From a virus: a stretch of 23,837 nucleotides of DNA. A program made the translations under genes and the position numbers. Of this stretch, positions 13,528-21,326 are shown one piece after another. The notes beneath the pieces were generated by a model. The model worked only from the letters and a program-made list of their open reading frames with translations, ran no database searches and was not told where the DNA came from. How positions within the stretch are numbered: position 1 is the first letter of the stretch; the number at the start of each line of letters is the position of its first letter. The DNA lies in the IMG/VR virus record IMGVR_UViG_3300005262_000015, positions 1 to 23,837 of that record, one strand, 5' to 3'.

Positions 13528-14378
13528 GTGATCCTTACAATCCCGGGCCGCCGTTTCGCCCTACCTCGGCTTATGGCCGACGAAAAGATCCGATCACCGG
13601 CGAGCTGGGAAAATTTCACCCAGCTCAGGATTTCGCGGCTCGCCCCGGCACTCCGATTCCGGCAGCGGCACCGGGCGAGGTTGTTTACTCTGGTTTCAAC
13701 GACAACTTTGGCAACACCGTCATCGTGCGGAATGAGGCAGGCTATAGCCTCTATGCCCATATGGAAGATGGCAGCCCGATGCCAAAGGCCGGTCAGCGCG
13801 TATGGCCTGGAGATTTCATTGGCAATGTTGGGAGCACCGGTGCCCGCAGCACTGGCCCTCATTTGCATTATTCGGTCATCAAGAATGACCGAACAACGCG
13901 GGTCCTGGAGAACAAACGCGGAGGAGGGCCACTTGGCCTGGAACTGAACGGAGATCCGGACAAGACGCCGATCAACACTATCGACCCTGCAAGATACGAC
14001 ACTAGTGTGCCGTATCTGGTTCAGGCGGCTGCCACCGGAGCCAATGGCTCGGTCGTGCCTTCAGCACCGCTGAGTGGATTGGGCTTTCCAAATCGCGACG
14101 GCGTTGTTGCCGATCGCTTTGGAGCCTGGAATTCCCTGTCAGGTAACACGGCAAACGCTCGGTCGGCGGCGGTGCCGCGGGCCGGAGGATTGCCGGGCAT
14201 GATCGCCGATTATCTGCGCCAAACCCAGGGTGTGGCGAGCAATTCGCAATTGCATGTCCCGCCGGTGCCTTTCGTGGCTAACAATGATCGATTTTCAGAG
14301 GGGCAGCCGGCGACTTTCGATGATCGTTTTGGCGACTGGTCTCAAATTCGTCGATTGTCGTCGCATCGAGAGCCGTGA
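13524..14378 (+). CDS. M23-family metallopeptidase with phage tail-module C-terminus
   Basis: 284 residues. The M23 zinc site is complete: HPAQD (His32, Asp36), YAHM (His79) and GPHLH (His113, His115), so it should cut peptidoglycan crosslinks. The peptidase ends near residue 165. The C-terminal 110 residues carry two DRFGxW motifs (RFGAWNS and RFGDWSQ) around GGLPGMIADYLRQ, which resembles the end of the protein encoded at 1720-2799. No signal peptide. Translation is coupled (ATGA) to the secreted propeller-like protein upstream, and a secreted ClpP-fold protein lies downstream. It shares the fold with the product of 146-706, but the sequences differ widely, so they are not recent duplicates. 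Confidence 0.85.
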   Translation: MSDPYNPGPPFRPTSAYGRRKDPITGELGKFHPAQDFAARPGTPIPAAAPGEVVYSGFNDNFGNTVIVRNEAGYSLYAHMEDGSPMPKAGQRVWPGDFIGNVGSTGARSTGPHLHYSVIKNDRTTRVLENKRGGGPLGLELNGDPDKTPINTIDPARYDTSVPYLVQAAATGANGSVVPSAPLSGLGFPNRDGVVADRFGAWNSLSGNTANARSAAVPRAGGLPGMIADYLRQTQGVASNSQLHVPPVPFVANNDRFSEGQPATFDDRFGDWSQIRRLSSHREP

Positions 14379-14433
14379 TCGTTCCACGACAGGAGCCTGC
14401 CGCAATGTGCGACTTCCGGGCCAAGAGTCGAGA

Positions 14434-15276
14434 ATGATCCAGGGTCGTACGCACCTGCGCTCGCTGACACCGCTTCTGTCCTGTGCTGTCGCTTTTCTGC
14501 TTCTGTTTTGTGGTCAGGCTGGCGCACAGGCGAGCTTGTTCGACAAGGAGGTCGCCTATCGCGCCGCAGACTATTGCCGCGGTGCTGCCGTGCGACCCAT
14601 CGCGCTTAGCGACGACCAGACGGTCCTGTGTCTCGACGGCCGGATCGAGAAGGAAACGGAGGTATCGGCGGCAAGGAGGTTGAGGGAAGGCGGTCTCTTC
14701 GTCGTTCGAAGCGCGGGAGGCGACATTGCGTCCGCAATTGCTCTTGCCAATGCGCTGCGTGAACGACGCGCAATGGTCGTTGTGTACGACCAGTGTCTGT
14801 CGAGCTGCGCCAGCTATCTTCTGATCGCATCCGATCGGAGCTATGTGCTCAAAGGCGCCCTGGTCGCATGGGACTATGAGAGCAGCGATCCCGCGCTTCC
14901 ATCATGCGCCAGATTTGCGATGGAAAAGGCGCAGGATGGAGATTACCGGCTGCAGCGTGGCTCCTGTCAGCCTTTTTCAGCCGACGAGGCTCAGTGGCGG
15001 GAGACCCTGCTGGCCCAGAGCGGGTTTTACAAAGAGCGCATGGTCGACCCGTACTTCGAGCCGCCGCCGGACAATCGCTACGTGAGAAAGGTCGTCAAGT
15101 CCCTCTATCCCGATACTCGCGCTTACCATCATATCGGATGGACTCTCCATCCCAGATACTTCGCGCGATTGTTCAGGGCCAAGATTGTCTACGAGTCCTA
15201 CCCGGAAGGGCAGGCCGAGGTGGACGAGATGGTGGCCCGGCTGCGCCTCGACATGAGGGTGATATACGATCCGTAG
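14434..15276 (+). CDS. secreted ClpP/crotonase-fold protein, probably periplasmic
   Basis: 280 residues from ATG 14434, giving a clean signal peptide (1-31, cut after GAQA). The core has the ClpP-like order: FVVRSAGGDIASAIALANAL (Gly-Gly and helix), then YDQCLSSCASYLLIAS, where Ser123 or Ser124 stands at the nucleophile position, then YVLKGALVAWDYE. In catalytic relatives (COG3904-like periplasmic proteins) that last strand ends in a His; here Asp147 stands there, so activity is doubtful. Ten or so aromatic residues mark the C-terminal half. A longer frame reaching back to 14230 overlaps the M23 gene and lacks support. It may be a periplasmic partner of the peptidase. Confidence 0.65.
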   Translation: MIQGRTHLRSLTPLLSCAVAFLLLFCGQAGAQASLFDKEVAYRAADYCRGAAVRPIALSDDQTVLCLDGRIEKETEVSAARRLREGGLFVVRSAGGDIASAIALANALRERRAMVVVYDQCLSSCASYLLIASDRSYVLKGALVAWDYESSDPALPSCARFAMEKAQDGDYRLQRGSCQPFSADEAQWRETLLAQSGFYKERMVDPYFEPPPDNRYVRKVVKSLYPDTRAYHHIGWTLHPRYFARLFRAKIVYESYPEGQAEVDEMVARLRLDMRVIYDP

Positions 15277-15581
15277 ACCTGGCACTCGCGCGACTGGGGA
15301 GTGAACGGGCGCAGGAAACTCGCAGGCCGTTACGGGTGCGATATTGATCGTCAGCTTCGCATAGAGTTCTCGACGCTTCCATACGTCTATGCCGCCCCTG
15401 CCTGGATAGCGCAGGTTCCCGGCAGCTAAGGCTCGCCACGCCGAACCGGAATTCACTTCCGCGCCATCGGATCAGCGAGATCCGCAACGTTGCAACCACA
15501 AACACCAGTGCCTTTGCGCGCTGGCGTGCAGGAAACGCCTGCGCGTCACGCGACGCAGTGGGCCTTCATCAGGGAATCCAG
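15277..15581 (+). other. intergenic stretch with an open extension of the upstream gene
   Basis: After TAG 15274 the same frame stays open for 50 codons (TWHSRDWGVNGRRKLAGRYG and on to PAWIAQVPGS) until TAA 15427. This could be the lost end of the gene before a nonsense change, or chance, since stops are rare at this GC content. Bases 15430-15570 show no gene, hairpin or repeat that I can recognise; they lead into the ribosome site of the capsid gene. Confidence 0.4.
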
Positions 15582-16544
15582 ATGACTCTACCGACTTCAA
15601 CTTTCGTCACCTACTCCGCGGTGGGCAACCGCGAAGACCTCAGCGACATGATCTATCGCATCGATCCCGTCGACACGCCCTTCATGAGCGGCGTCGACAA
15701 GGAGAAGGCGACTGCCGTCAACCACGAATGGCAGACGCAGGCGCTTGCCGCTGCCGACGGGACCAACGCCCAGCTCGAGGGCGACGATCCCAACACCAAC
15801 ACGACCACGCCGACCGTGCGGCTCGGTAATCTCTGCCAGATTTCCTACAAGGTCGCGCGTGTCTCGGGCACGCAGCAGGCGGTGGATCACGCCGGCCGTG
15901 ACAACGAACTCGCCTACCAGGAGATGCTGAAAGGTCTCGAGCTCAAGCGCGACCTCGAAACCATCCTGTGCGGCACCAACCAGGCCAAGGTGGCCGGCAA
16001 CACCACCACGCCGCGCAAGACGGCGTCCGTCCTGTCCTGGATCGTGTCCGCAACGTCGAAGGGCACGGCCGGCGGCGCGGCGGATCCGGCTGCGGCCGAT
16101 GGCACCGGCACGCGCACGGACGGCACCCAGCTGGCCTTCACCGAGGTGCGTCTGAAGACCGTGCTGTCCTCGATCTGGACCAACGGCGGCAAGCCCGGCA
16201 CGATCATGACCGGCGCCTTCAACAAGCAGGTGTTCTCGACCTTCACCGGCCGGTCCACCGCGATCGAAGAATCCAAGTCGAAAAAGATCGTGGCGTCGGT
16301 CGATGCCTACGAATCCGATTTCGGCAAGCTGAAGGTGGTCGCCAACCGCTTCCAGCGGCCGCGCGACGTCCTGGTGCTCGAGCTCGACAAATGGGCGGTG
16401 GCCTATCTCAACGGCCGCAACATGATCTCGATCCCGCTAGCCAAGACCGGCGATTCCGATCGCCGGCAGATCCTGGCCGAATACGCACTGGTGTCGCGCA
16501 ACGAGAAGGCTTCCGGCGGCGTGTTCGACAACACCACCTCCTGA
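15582..16544 (+). CDS. major capsid protein, SU10/DUF5309 type
   Basis: 320 residues forming the head shell. Recognised by the opening TYSAVGNREDLSDMIYRIDP and DTPFMSG, the NHEWQTQALAAA strand, VSGTQQAVDHAGRDNELAYQ, the GGKPGTIMTGAFNKQVFSTF core segment, and the end VSRNEKASGGVFDNT, all typical of the SU10-type (DUF5309) capsid proteins with an HK97-like fold. AGGGAA lies 5 bases before ATG 15582; a frame from 15558 is not needed. The gene is strongly GC-biased at third positions, unlike the cargo genes. A terminator follows at once, so expression of later genes may be reduced relative to the capsid. Confidence 0.9.
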   Translation: MTLPTSTFVTYSAVGNREDLSDMIYRIDPVDTPFMSGVDKEKATAVNHEWQTQALAAADGTNAQLEGDDPNTNTTTPTVRLGNLCQISYKVARVSGTQQAVDHAGRDNELAYQEMLKGLELKRDLETILCGTNQAKVAGNTTTPRKTASVLSWIVSATSKGTAGGAADPAAADGTGTRTDGTQLAFTEVRLKTVLSSIWTNGGKPGTIMTGAFNKQVFSTFTGRSTAIEESKSKKIVASVDAYESDFGKLKVVANRFQRPRDVLVLELDKWAVAYLNGRNMISIPLAKTGDSDRRQILAEYALVSRNEKASGGVFDNTTS

Positions 16545-16575
16545 GCGGCCACGAACTTCATCCACCTCAACCTCG

Positions 16576-16604
16576 GGGCAGCCTTCGGGCTGCCCTTTCT
16601 TTTT
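16576..16604 (+). terminator. rho-independent terminator after the capsid gene
   Basis: A perfect 8-bp stem, GGGCAGCC / GGCTGCCC, closes a TTCG tetraloop and is followed by TTTCTTTTT. The TTCG loop makes it very stable. The ribosome site of the next gene (GGAGAG) begins right after the T run. It should cut most transcripts after the capsid gene and let a fraction continue, a common way to set capsid excess. Confidence 0.9.
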
Positions 16605-16615
16605 GGAGAGACAAG

Positions 16616-16978
16616 ATGCCGCTTCCCGGCAATCGCACCCTCAATACCGCCGACCTCTCGGCCTACACGCCGTCCTGCGGCGCGAGCCCCGTCGCCGCCT
16701 ATGTCCGCGTTCCCTTTCGTTGCCGCGTGTTGAAAGTCGCTGGCATCCTCGGCGGCGCGATCACGACCGCCGACGGCACCATCACCGTCGCGGCCAACGC
16801 GACGACACTGGCGACCTTCACCGTGACCCAGGCGGGATCTGCCGCCGGTCAGCTGTTCTCGACCGTGCCGCCGTCGCCGACTTATCTCAACGAGGACGAC
16901 GTGATCGTGCTGACGCCCTCGGGCGCCTCCGGCGCGGCCATCCCCATGCATTTCTCGATCTCCGTGAGGACCGCCTGA
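16616..16978 (+). CDS. small capsid-associated protein (decoration-like)
   Basis: 120 residues, mainly beta-strand, with Gly/Ala/Thr-rich turns (VLKVAGILGGAITTADGTIT, ATFTVTQAGSAAGQ, DDVIVLTPSGASG). This composition and the place right after the capsid gene suit a head decoration or fibre protein; no specific family is recognised. GGAGAG is 6 bases before ATG. The next gene starts 2 bases after the stop (TGACATG). Confidence 0.65.
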   Translation: MPLPGNRTLNTADLSAYTPSCGASPVAAYVRVPFRCRVLKVAGILGGAITTADGTITVAANATTLATFTVTQAGSAAGQLFSTVPPSPTYLNEDDVIVLTPSGASGAAIPMHFSISVRTA

Positions 16979-16979
16979 C

Positions 16980-17291
16980 ATGCCGTTCTTCTCCAAGCAG
17001 AACTCCTCGCGCGTCGGTCCGACCCAGACGGTCGCCTATGACGCCAGCGTCGGTGCGACCAACGCGTTTGGATCGGAGACCTTTCAGCTCCGCCTGGTCG
17101 CCAATTCCGGCTGCTGCTACCGCATCGGCGACGGCGCGCAGACCGCCACGATCTCCGATCCCTATCTGCCGGCGAACACCGTCGAATACGTCACTGTGAG
17201 CCCCGGTCAGCGCATTGCGGCACTGAAGGCCGCGACCAATGGCCTGGTTACGGCGACTGCCGGCACGCTCTGGGTGACGGAGCTGTCGTGA
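16980..17291 (+). CDS. small phage structural protein
   Basis: 103 residues, beta-rich, no signal peptide. It contains FQLRLVANSGCCYRIGDG and EYVTVSPGQRIAALKA, which read as edge strands of a small jelly-roll-like or decoration protein. It lies between two phage genes with overlaps of a base or two, so it is part of the head operon. No family name is known to me. Confidence 0.65.
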   Translation: MPFFSKQNSSRVGPTQTVAYDASVGATNAFGSETFQLRLVANSGCCYRIGDGAQTATISDPYLPANTVEYVTVSPGQRIAALKAATNGLVTATAGTLWVTELS

Positions 17292-17623
17292 TGGACGGTA
17301 TGCTGATCAGGCCTCATCTCGACAGCAACGGCCGCGAGCTCGCGATCGAGCATGTCCAGGACGTCGCGCCGATCCTGGAGTGGAATAGGCAGGCACGCCA
17401 GGACGAGCAGCGTGGAGATTGGGGGCGGCACGTCGCCCGCATCCCCAACGTCATCTACGTCCAATGGCTCAATGAGGCGCATGCTAGGGGCAACACCTCG
17501 CTGCGGCCGTTCACGCCCGAATTCGACGCGATCGTGCAGAAGAAGCTCGACGATCCCGAATGGTCCTATTTGCGGACCGATCGGCCGAAACTGCAGGCCG
17601 GCTGGTCGGCGGAGCTCAAATGA
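17291..17623 (+). CDS. conserved small phage protein, role unknown
   Basis: 110 residues from ATG 17291, which overlaps the preceding stop by one base (TGATG). It is charged and Trp-containing, with HVQDVAPILEWNRQARQDEQ and IPNVIYVQWLNEAHARG, and no membrane segment. Similar short proteins occur between decoration and connector genes in related prophages as I remember them; a head-completion role is possible. The stop overlaps the connector gene by ATGA. Confidence 0.7.
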   Translation: MDGMLIRPHLDSNGRELAIEHVQDVAPILEWNRQARQDEQRGDWGRHVARIPNVIYVQWLNEAHARGNTSLRPFTPEFDAIVQKKLDDPEWSYLRTDRPKLQAGWSAELK

Positions 17624-18273
17624 CTGAAATCACCGATTACACCTCACTGCAGTCAGCGGTGACCGAATATCTCGCGCGCGATCAGGATACGACGTTGATC
17701 GCGCGGATCCCGACTTTCATCCAGCTCGCGGAAGCCAAGTTCAACCGTCAGCTGTTCGTGCGACAGATGGAGCAGCGGGCGACCGCCCTCGTCGACCTCG
17801 GCTCGAACGAGCCGGAGTTCATCTCGCTGCCGTCGGATTTCCAGTCGATGCGCAGGGTTCGCCTCTCGAGCGTGACAGGCAAGCCATGCCTCGAATTCAA
17901 GTCCGGGACCCAGATGGATGAATACCGCTTCGCGACGTCCGATGTCGCCGCGCAGCCGCGCTATTTCACTGTTTTCGGCAACGAGCTCGAGCTCGCGCCG
18001 ACACCCGATGCGGCCTACACGATCGAGATGGTCTATCGGCAGACCGTTCCACCGCTTGCTGCGAACGGAAATAACTGGCTGCTGACCATGGCGCCCGATC
18101 TCTATCTCTACGCCGCTCTGCTGGAGTCCGCGCCCTACATCAAGGAAGACGCGCGCATCCAGACCTGGGGGCTCGGCTTCACGTCGGCGCTCGCCGACCT
18201 CAACAATCTCGGGCTGACATCGACCTTCAATGCCGGGCCAATGACGGTGCGCGTGTCCGGACAGGTCATCTAG
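17620..18273 (+). CDS. head-tail adaptor (connector) protein, SU10/P22 gp4-like
   Basis: 217 residues that would bind beneath the portal and begin the tail. Recognised by the N-terminal TDYTSLQSAVTEYLARDQDT, then LIARIPTFIQLAEAKFNRQL, the strand EFISLPSDFQSMRRVRL, YEIEMVYRQ-like YTIEMVYRQTVPPL, and the helix APDLYLYAALLESAPYI. This order is that of SU10-type adaptor proteins in podophages. ATGA overlap with the gene before it. A 9-base gap with AGGAGGG leads to the next gene. Confidence 0.8.
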   Translation: MTEITDYTSLQSAVTEYLARDQDTTLIARIPTFIQLAEAKFNRQLFVRQMEQRATALVDLGSNEPEFISLPSDFQSMRRVRLSSVTGKPCLEFKSGTQMDEYRFATSDVAAQPRYFTVFGNELELAPTPDAAYTIEMVYRQTVPPLAANGNNWLLTMAPDLYLYAALLESAPYIKEDARIQTWGLGFTSALADLNNLGLTSTFNAGPMTVRVSGQVI

Positions 18274-18282
18274 GAGGGCGAT

Positions 18283-18714
18283 ATGGCAAGCTTCAACAAG
18301 TTCTATTGTTTCGTGCAAGACGTCGCCAACGCGCTGCACGACATGAAGACGGGGACGGCCCAGGTCTACAAGGTCTATCTGACCAATACGGCTCCTGTCG
18401 CGACCAACACCGTCTACAACACGCCCGCGGATCTCGCCGCGGGTAACGGCTATACGGCGGGCGGCAACAGTGTCGGCACCATCACGGGTGCGCAAACGAC
18501 GGGGACGTTCAAGTTCACCGGTGCTGCGGACCCGTCATGGACGGCATCGGGCGGCTCGATCGGCCCGTTTCAATACGCCGTGCTCTACAATTCGACGTCG
18601 TCGACCAAGCCGCTGATCGGCTGGTGGGATTACGGCACCGCGGTCACGCTGACCAACGGCAATACCTTCACTATCGATCTCGATCAGACCAACGGCATCC
18701 TGACGATCACCTGA
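18283..18714 (+). CDS. phage structural protein, probably tail or fibre base
   Basis: 143 residues: a helical start (FNKFYCFVQDVANALHD) then beta-rich Thr/Gly/Asn repeats (YLTNTAPVATNTVYN, GTITGAQTTGTFKFTGA, GNTFTIDLDQTNGILTIT). The mix resembles minor head or tail proteins. GGAGGG is 6 bases before ATG 18283. The next gene begins one base after the stop. Confidence 0.65.
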   Translation: MASFNKFYCFVQDVANALHDMKTGTAQVYKVYLTNTAPVATNTVYNTPADLAAGNGYTAGGNSVGTITGAQTTGTFKFTGAADPSWTASGGSIGPFQYAVLYNSTSSTKPLIGWWDYGTAVTLTNGNTFTIDLDQTNGILTIT

Positions 18715-18715
18715 C

Positions 18716-19864
18716 ATGGCTGCATTTCTCAACAACTGCCGCTTCATTCCCACGGCCGGCGGCACCACGGACTGGGTCTATTCGTCGACCGTCGGCGGCT
18801 GCCAGTCGCCGGTGCTCGCCGGAGCAGTCGATGGCCGCAAGTACAAGTTCATCGCGATCAGCGGCGACCTGACCCAATGGGAGATCGCGGAGGGCCCCTA
18901 CACGGCGGCAAGCGGGACGTTCTCGCGCACGACCGTGCTTTGCAATTCGTCGGGCTCCGGCGTCGCTGTAGGGCAATCGGGCGCGGGCTCGAAGATCAGC
19001 TTCATCGCCGCGCCGAACGTTGCGGTTGTCGGCATCAAGGAAGACCTGATTTCGATCGAGGAGGCGAACGCATTTACCGACGCGCAGAAGGCGCAGGCGC
19101 GGCAGAACATCGACGTTCGCGCATATGGCCAATGCAGGCTGGTGAAATCCGGCGCAAACCTTGTGTTGTTGCCACTAAACGGCAATTTGCTAACGATCAA
19201 CGGCCTGGCGTGCGCCATTCCGGCCGCGGGCGTGTCACTGGCCCCGACAAGCCTCACTGCCGGCGTAACCTATTACATCTATGCGTCCGCTTCCGGTGTT
19301 GCTGTCAATGGGCTTGAAGCGTCGACAATCGGTCATGCGACGTCGGCAACGTCCGGCAATGTCGGCACCGAAATCAAGAGCGGCGATGACACACGCTCGC
19401 TTGTCGGCATCGCTCGCGCGATTTCCGGCCCAGCCTGGCAAGACACTGCAGCCCAACGCTTTGTACGAACTTGGTTCAACCGCACGCGCTTGTCCGTGAC
19501 CGGCGCAACCGACACCGCTTCGACCGAGGCGAACAACGGCACCTACATTGAAAAGCTGGTGTCGAAGGCCGAATTCGTCTGTTTTTCCGATGACGCTATT
19601 CTTGCCGGCGCCTACGGCATGATGACGAACACGTCAAACGGTTGGACGGGACTACAGGTCTTCGTCGATGGCGCTCCGACCGGCATCGGACTCGATTGGA
19701 ATATCATCACCTCAGGCGGGCGCGCGAGTTACAATCCGTTGTGGCCGACAAATGTCGCGTCCGATGGATACCATTACGTGTCATTCGGGATGAGAACGGT
19801 AGGCGGTGGCACGGTCTCTGTCGCCACCTATCAAGGTATGGCCGCGATCGCGGTGGTTGGATAA
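18716..19864 (+). CDS. tail fibre-like protein
   Basis: 382 residues. The first 110 look like an attachment region (FIPTAGGTTDWVYSSTVGGC, WEIAEGPYTAASGTFSRTTV, SKISFIAAPNVAVVG); the rest is beta-rich with SGVAVNGLEASTIGHATSA and a C-terminal receptor-like domain (GTYIEKLVSKAEFVCF, GWTGLQVFVDG, YHYVSFGMRTVGGG). Such an order is common for phage tail fibres. Receptor specificity cannot be told. It follows the preceding gene without spacing. Confidence 0.65.
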   Translation: MAAFLNNCRFIPTAGGTTDWVYSSTVGGCQSPVLAGAVDGRKYKFIAISGDLTQWEIAEGPYTAASGTFSRTTVLCNSSGSGVAVGQSGAGSKISFIAAPNVAVVGIKEDLISIEEANAFTDAQKAQARQNIDVRAYGQCRLVKSGANLVLLPLNGNLLTINGLACAIPAAGVSLAPTSLTAGVTYYIYASASGVAVNGLEASTIGHATSATSGNVGTEIKSGDDTRSLVGIARAISGPAWQDTAAQRFVRTWFNRTRLSVTGATDTASTEANNGTYIEKLVSKAEFVCFSDDAILAGAYGMMTNTSNGWTGLQVFVDGAPTGIGLDWNIITSGGRASYNPLWPTNVASDGYHYVSFGMRTVGGGTVSVATYQGMAAIAVVG

Positions 19865-19867
19865 GTC

Positions 19868-20476
19868 ATGTCTTTGCTTGGCTTTGACGCTCTTGGACGC
19901 TGGGCGCTCGGCCAGCTGCCGAGCAGCCGCGCTTTTGCACTTCTGGCGACGCAGGCTTCCTTCGCCCTCTCGGGTCGAGCATCTGCGTTTGGGATATCGG
20001 AAGCCGCCACGCCCGTTGGCACCCTCGCTGTCGGGACCGCGGCAGGTTTCAGAATCGCTGAACCGGCAAGCCCTGCACCTTTCGTCTGGTCCGGCAATGC
20101 CGCTGCCTTCGCATCGAAGCAGCTGAGCTTGAACGGCTCGTTTCAAGTGACGGGCGTCCTGACGAACGGGACGGCCCGCATGCTCTCCTCTCGGGGAGTG
20201 GCGTTTGTTTCGGGAACGTCGTCCCAATTCTACGTGTCGCTCGCGCTGAACGGCGGTGCCTTTGCCTGGGCAGGCGCCGAATCGACGCCAGGCCGAGACC
20301 ACGAGGCCTGGGTTCGACGGCCGTTCGACACGATGTCATGGCAGGTGGAGGCGACGCTACCGCTGCCAGCGTGGAGTGGATCCACCAACGCTGCAGGCGC
20401 GTGGACGGCTGACGTGCAGCCGGCGAATGCCTGGACACCAACTTTGATCGAACCCGAACCTTGGACGATCGAATAA
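19868..20476 (+). CDS. phage tail-associated structural protein
   Basis: 202 residues, Ala/Ser/Gly-rich, with FALLATQASFALSGRASAF and SPAPFVWSGNAAAFA repeats of alternating aromatic and small residues, and a Trp-rich end (WSGSTNAAGAWTADV, AWTPTL, EPWTIE). Common in alphaproteobacterial prophages next to fibre genes, to my memory; the function is not known. Its stop (TAA 20474-20476) lies where the next tail gene once began, before the cassette insertion. Confidence 0.6.
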   Translation: MSLLGFDALGRWALGQLPSSRAFALLATQASFALSGRASAFGISEAATPVGTLAVGTAAGFRIAEPASPAPFVWSGNAAAFASKQLSLNGSFQVTGVLTNGTARMLSSRGVAFVSGTSSQFYVSLALNGGAFAWAGAESTPGRDHEAWVRRPFDTMSWQVEATLPLPAWSGSTNAAGAWTADVQPANAWTPTLIEPEPWTIE

Positions 20477-20477
20477 A

Positions 20478-20538
20478 GCCACTGCTTGCCTACGGCGAAT
20501 ATCGCCCTGACGTCAGCGACTACGAAGGCCAGGCTTCG
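20478..20538 (+). repeat. 61-bp direct repeat, left copy (dead start of the tail gene)
   Basis: Identical over 61 bases to 22055-22115, which is the start of the intact tail gene. Here the start codon reads AAG, not ATG: one change at base 20477 would have converted an overlapping TAATG (stop plus start) into TAAAG. The frame is lost after the repeat. This is the left edge of an inserted 1.5-kb cassette. Confidence 0.95.
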
Positions 20539-20673
20539 GGGATTCTCAGCGCGAGTTCTCGGTCACGGTTACGCGCCACGTTCGTCGACAATGCAAATTT
20601 CACCGGGTGTTCGGCCTGCTCGCCCACGTGACGAGCGTCGGACAACGTCAGCGAGTTGAACACAGAGAGTTAC

Positions 20674-21219
20674 ATGAGCAATCCACGCTTTGATCCGAAC
20701 TACAGACAACTCACTCGGAAAGACGTTTCGCAAACCAGCAATGGCATAGCCCTTCAGCAGGATGGTTTCTCGGCTTCGCTCGAACCCAACAACGCGAACG
20801 CGCCTCAATCAATATTTGCCGGTCCTCAATCAAGTGATCGAGTGGCCCCGGTCGCCGCTGGATTTGGCCAGTTCTCGCGGCCGAGGCCTCTTCCGCCGTT
20901 TGGACCTGTGCCCGTTCCAGAAGGCTCAGAAGTACCGGCGCAAGAGTTCTGGCGGCGGCTGAAAGAATTCTGGAGCCTTATTTCGCCTCGGGTCGGAGCA
21001 TCTGGTGGAGGGGGCAGCGACTTTAACCGTTGTCTACGTGCTGCCAGTGGAAGCACCGAAGATTGGAACGAATTTTGCCGGAGTATTCCATCAGGTTTGA
21101 TGAGTAAGACAGTCGGAGGCGAGACCGCGAAACAAGCTTGCTGGTCAAAAACGTATGAGAGCGGAAACAACAAAACCGAATGGTGTGACAATCAATTCGG
21201 CAATTTCGACGCTCCCTAG
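20674..21219 (+). CDS. cargo protein with Cys-rich putative toxin C-terminus
   Basis: 181 residues from ATG 20674 (AGAGAG upstream); the in-frame TTG 20656 is less likely. Residues 1-75 are polar and disordered-looking with NNANAPQSIFAGPQSSD; 75-105 are Pro-rich with EFWRRLKEFWSLI; the last 65 contain five Cys-bearing motifs: FNRCLRAASGSTEDWNEFCR, then ACWSKTYES and EWCDNQFG. The pattern 'NRC...WxxFCR...CWxK...WC' is familiar to me from C-terminal ends of RHS/polymorphic toxins, though I know no activity. It lacks the DYSLVPVEH leader. A small immunity-like gene follows 107 bases later, and both sit inside an insertion in a tail operon. Base use is clearly less GC-rich than the flanking tail genes. 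Confidence 0.6.
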   Translation: MSNPRFDPNYRQLTRKDVSQTSNGIALQQDGFSASLEPNNANAPQSIFAGPQSSDRVAPVAAGFGQFSRPRPLPPFGPVPVPEGSEVPAQEFWRRLKEFWSLISPRVGASGGGGSDFNRCLRAASGSTEDWNEFCRSIPSGLMSKTVGGETAKQACWSKTYESGNNKTEWCDNQFGNFDAP

Positions 21220-21326
21220 CGGCTTGACCTTGTTCCGTATTTGTTCTTAGATCAAGGCAATAATGGAAGGCGCGGTTTGTGCCTTCGTCGATAGTTGCTG
21301 TCCGAACATTTGAACGGGCCTCGTTG

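Noticed and set aside
17653-18495. 280-codon minus-strand frame
   Set aside because: Shadow of the adaptor and following gene; low-complexity Arg/Glu/Val composition and no start signal.
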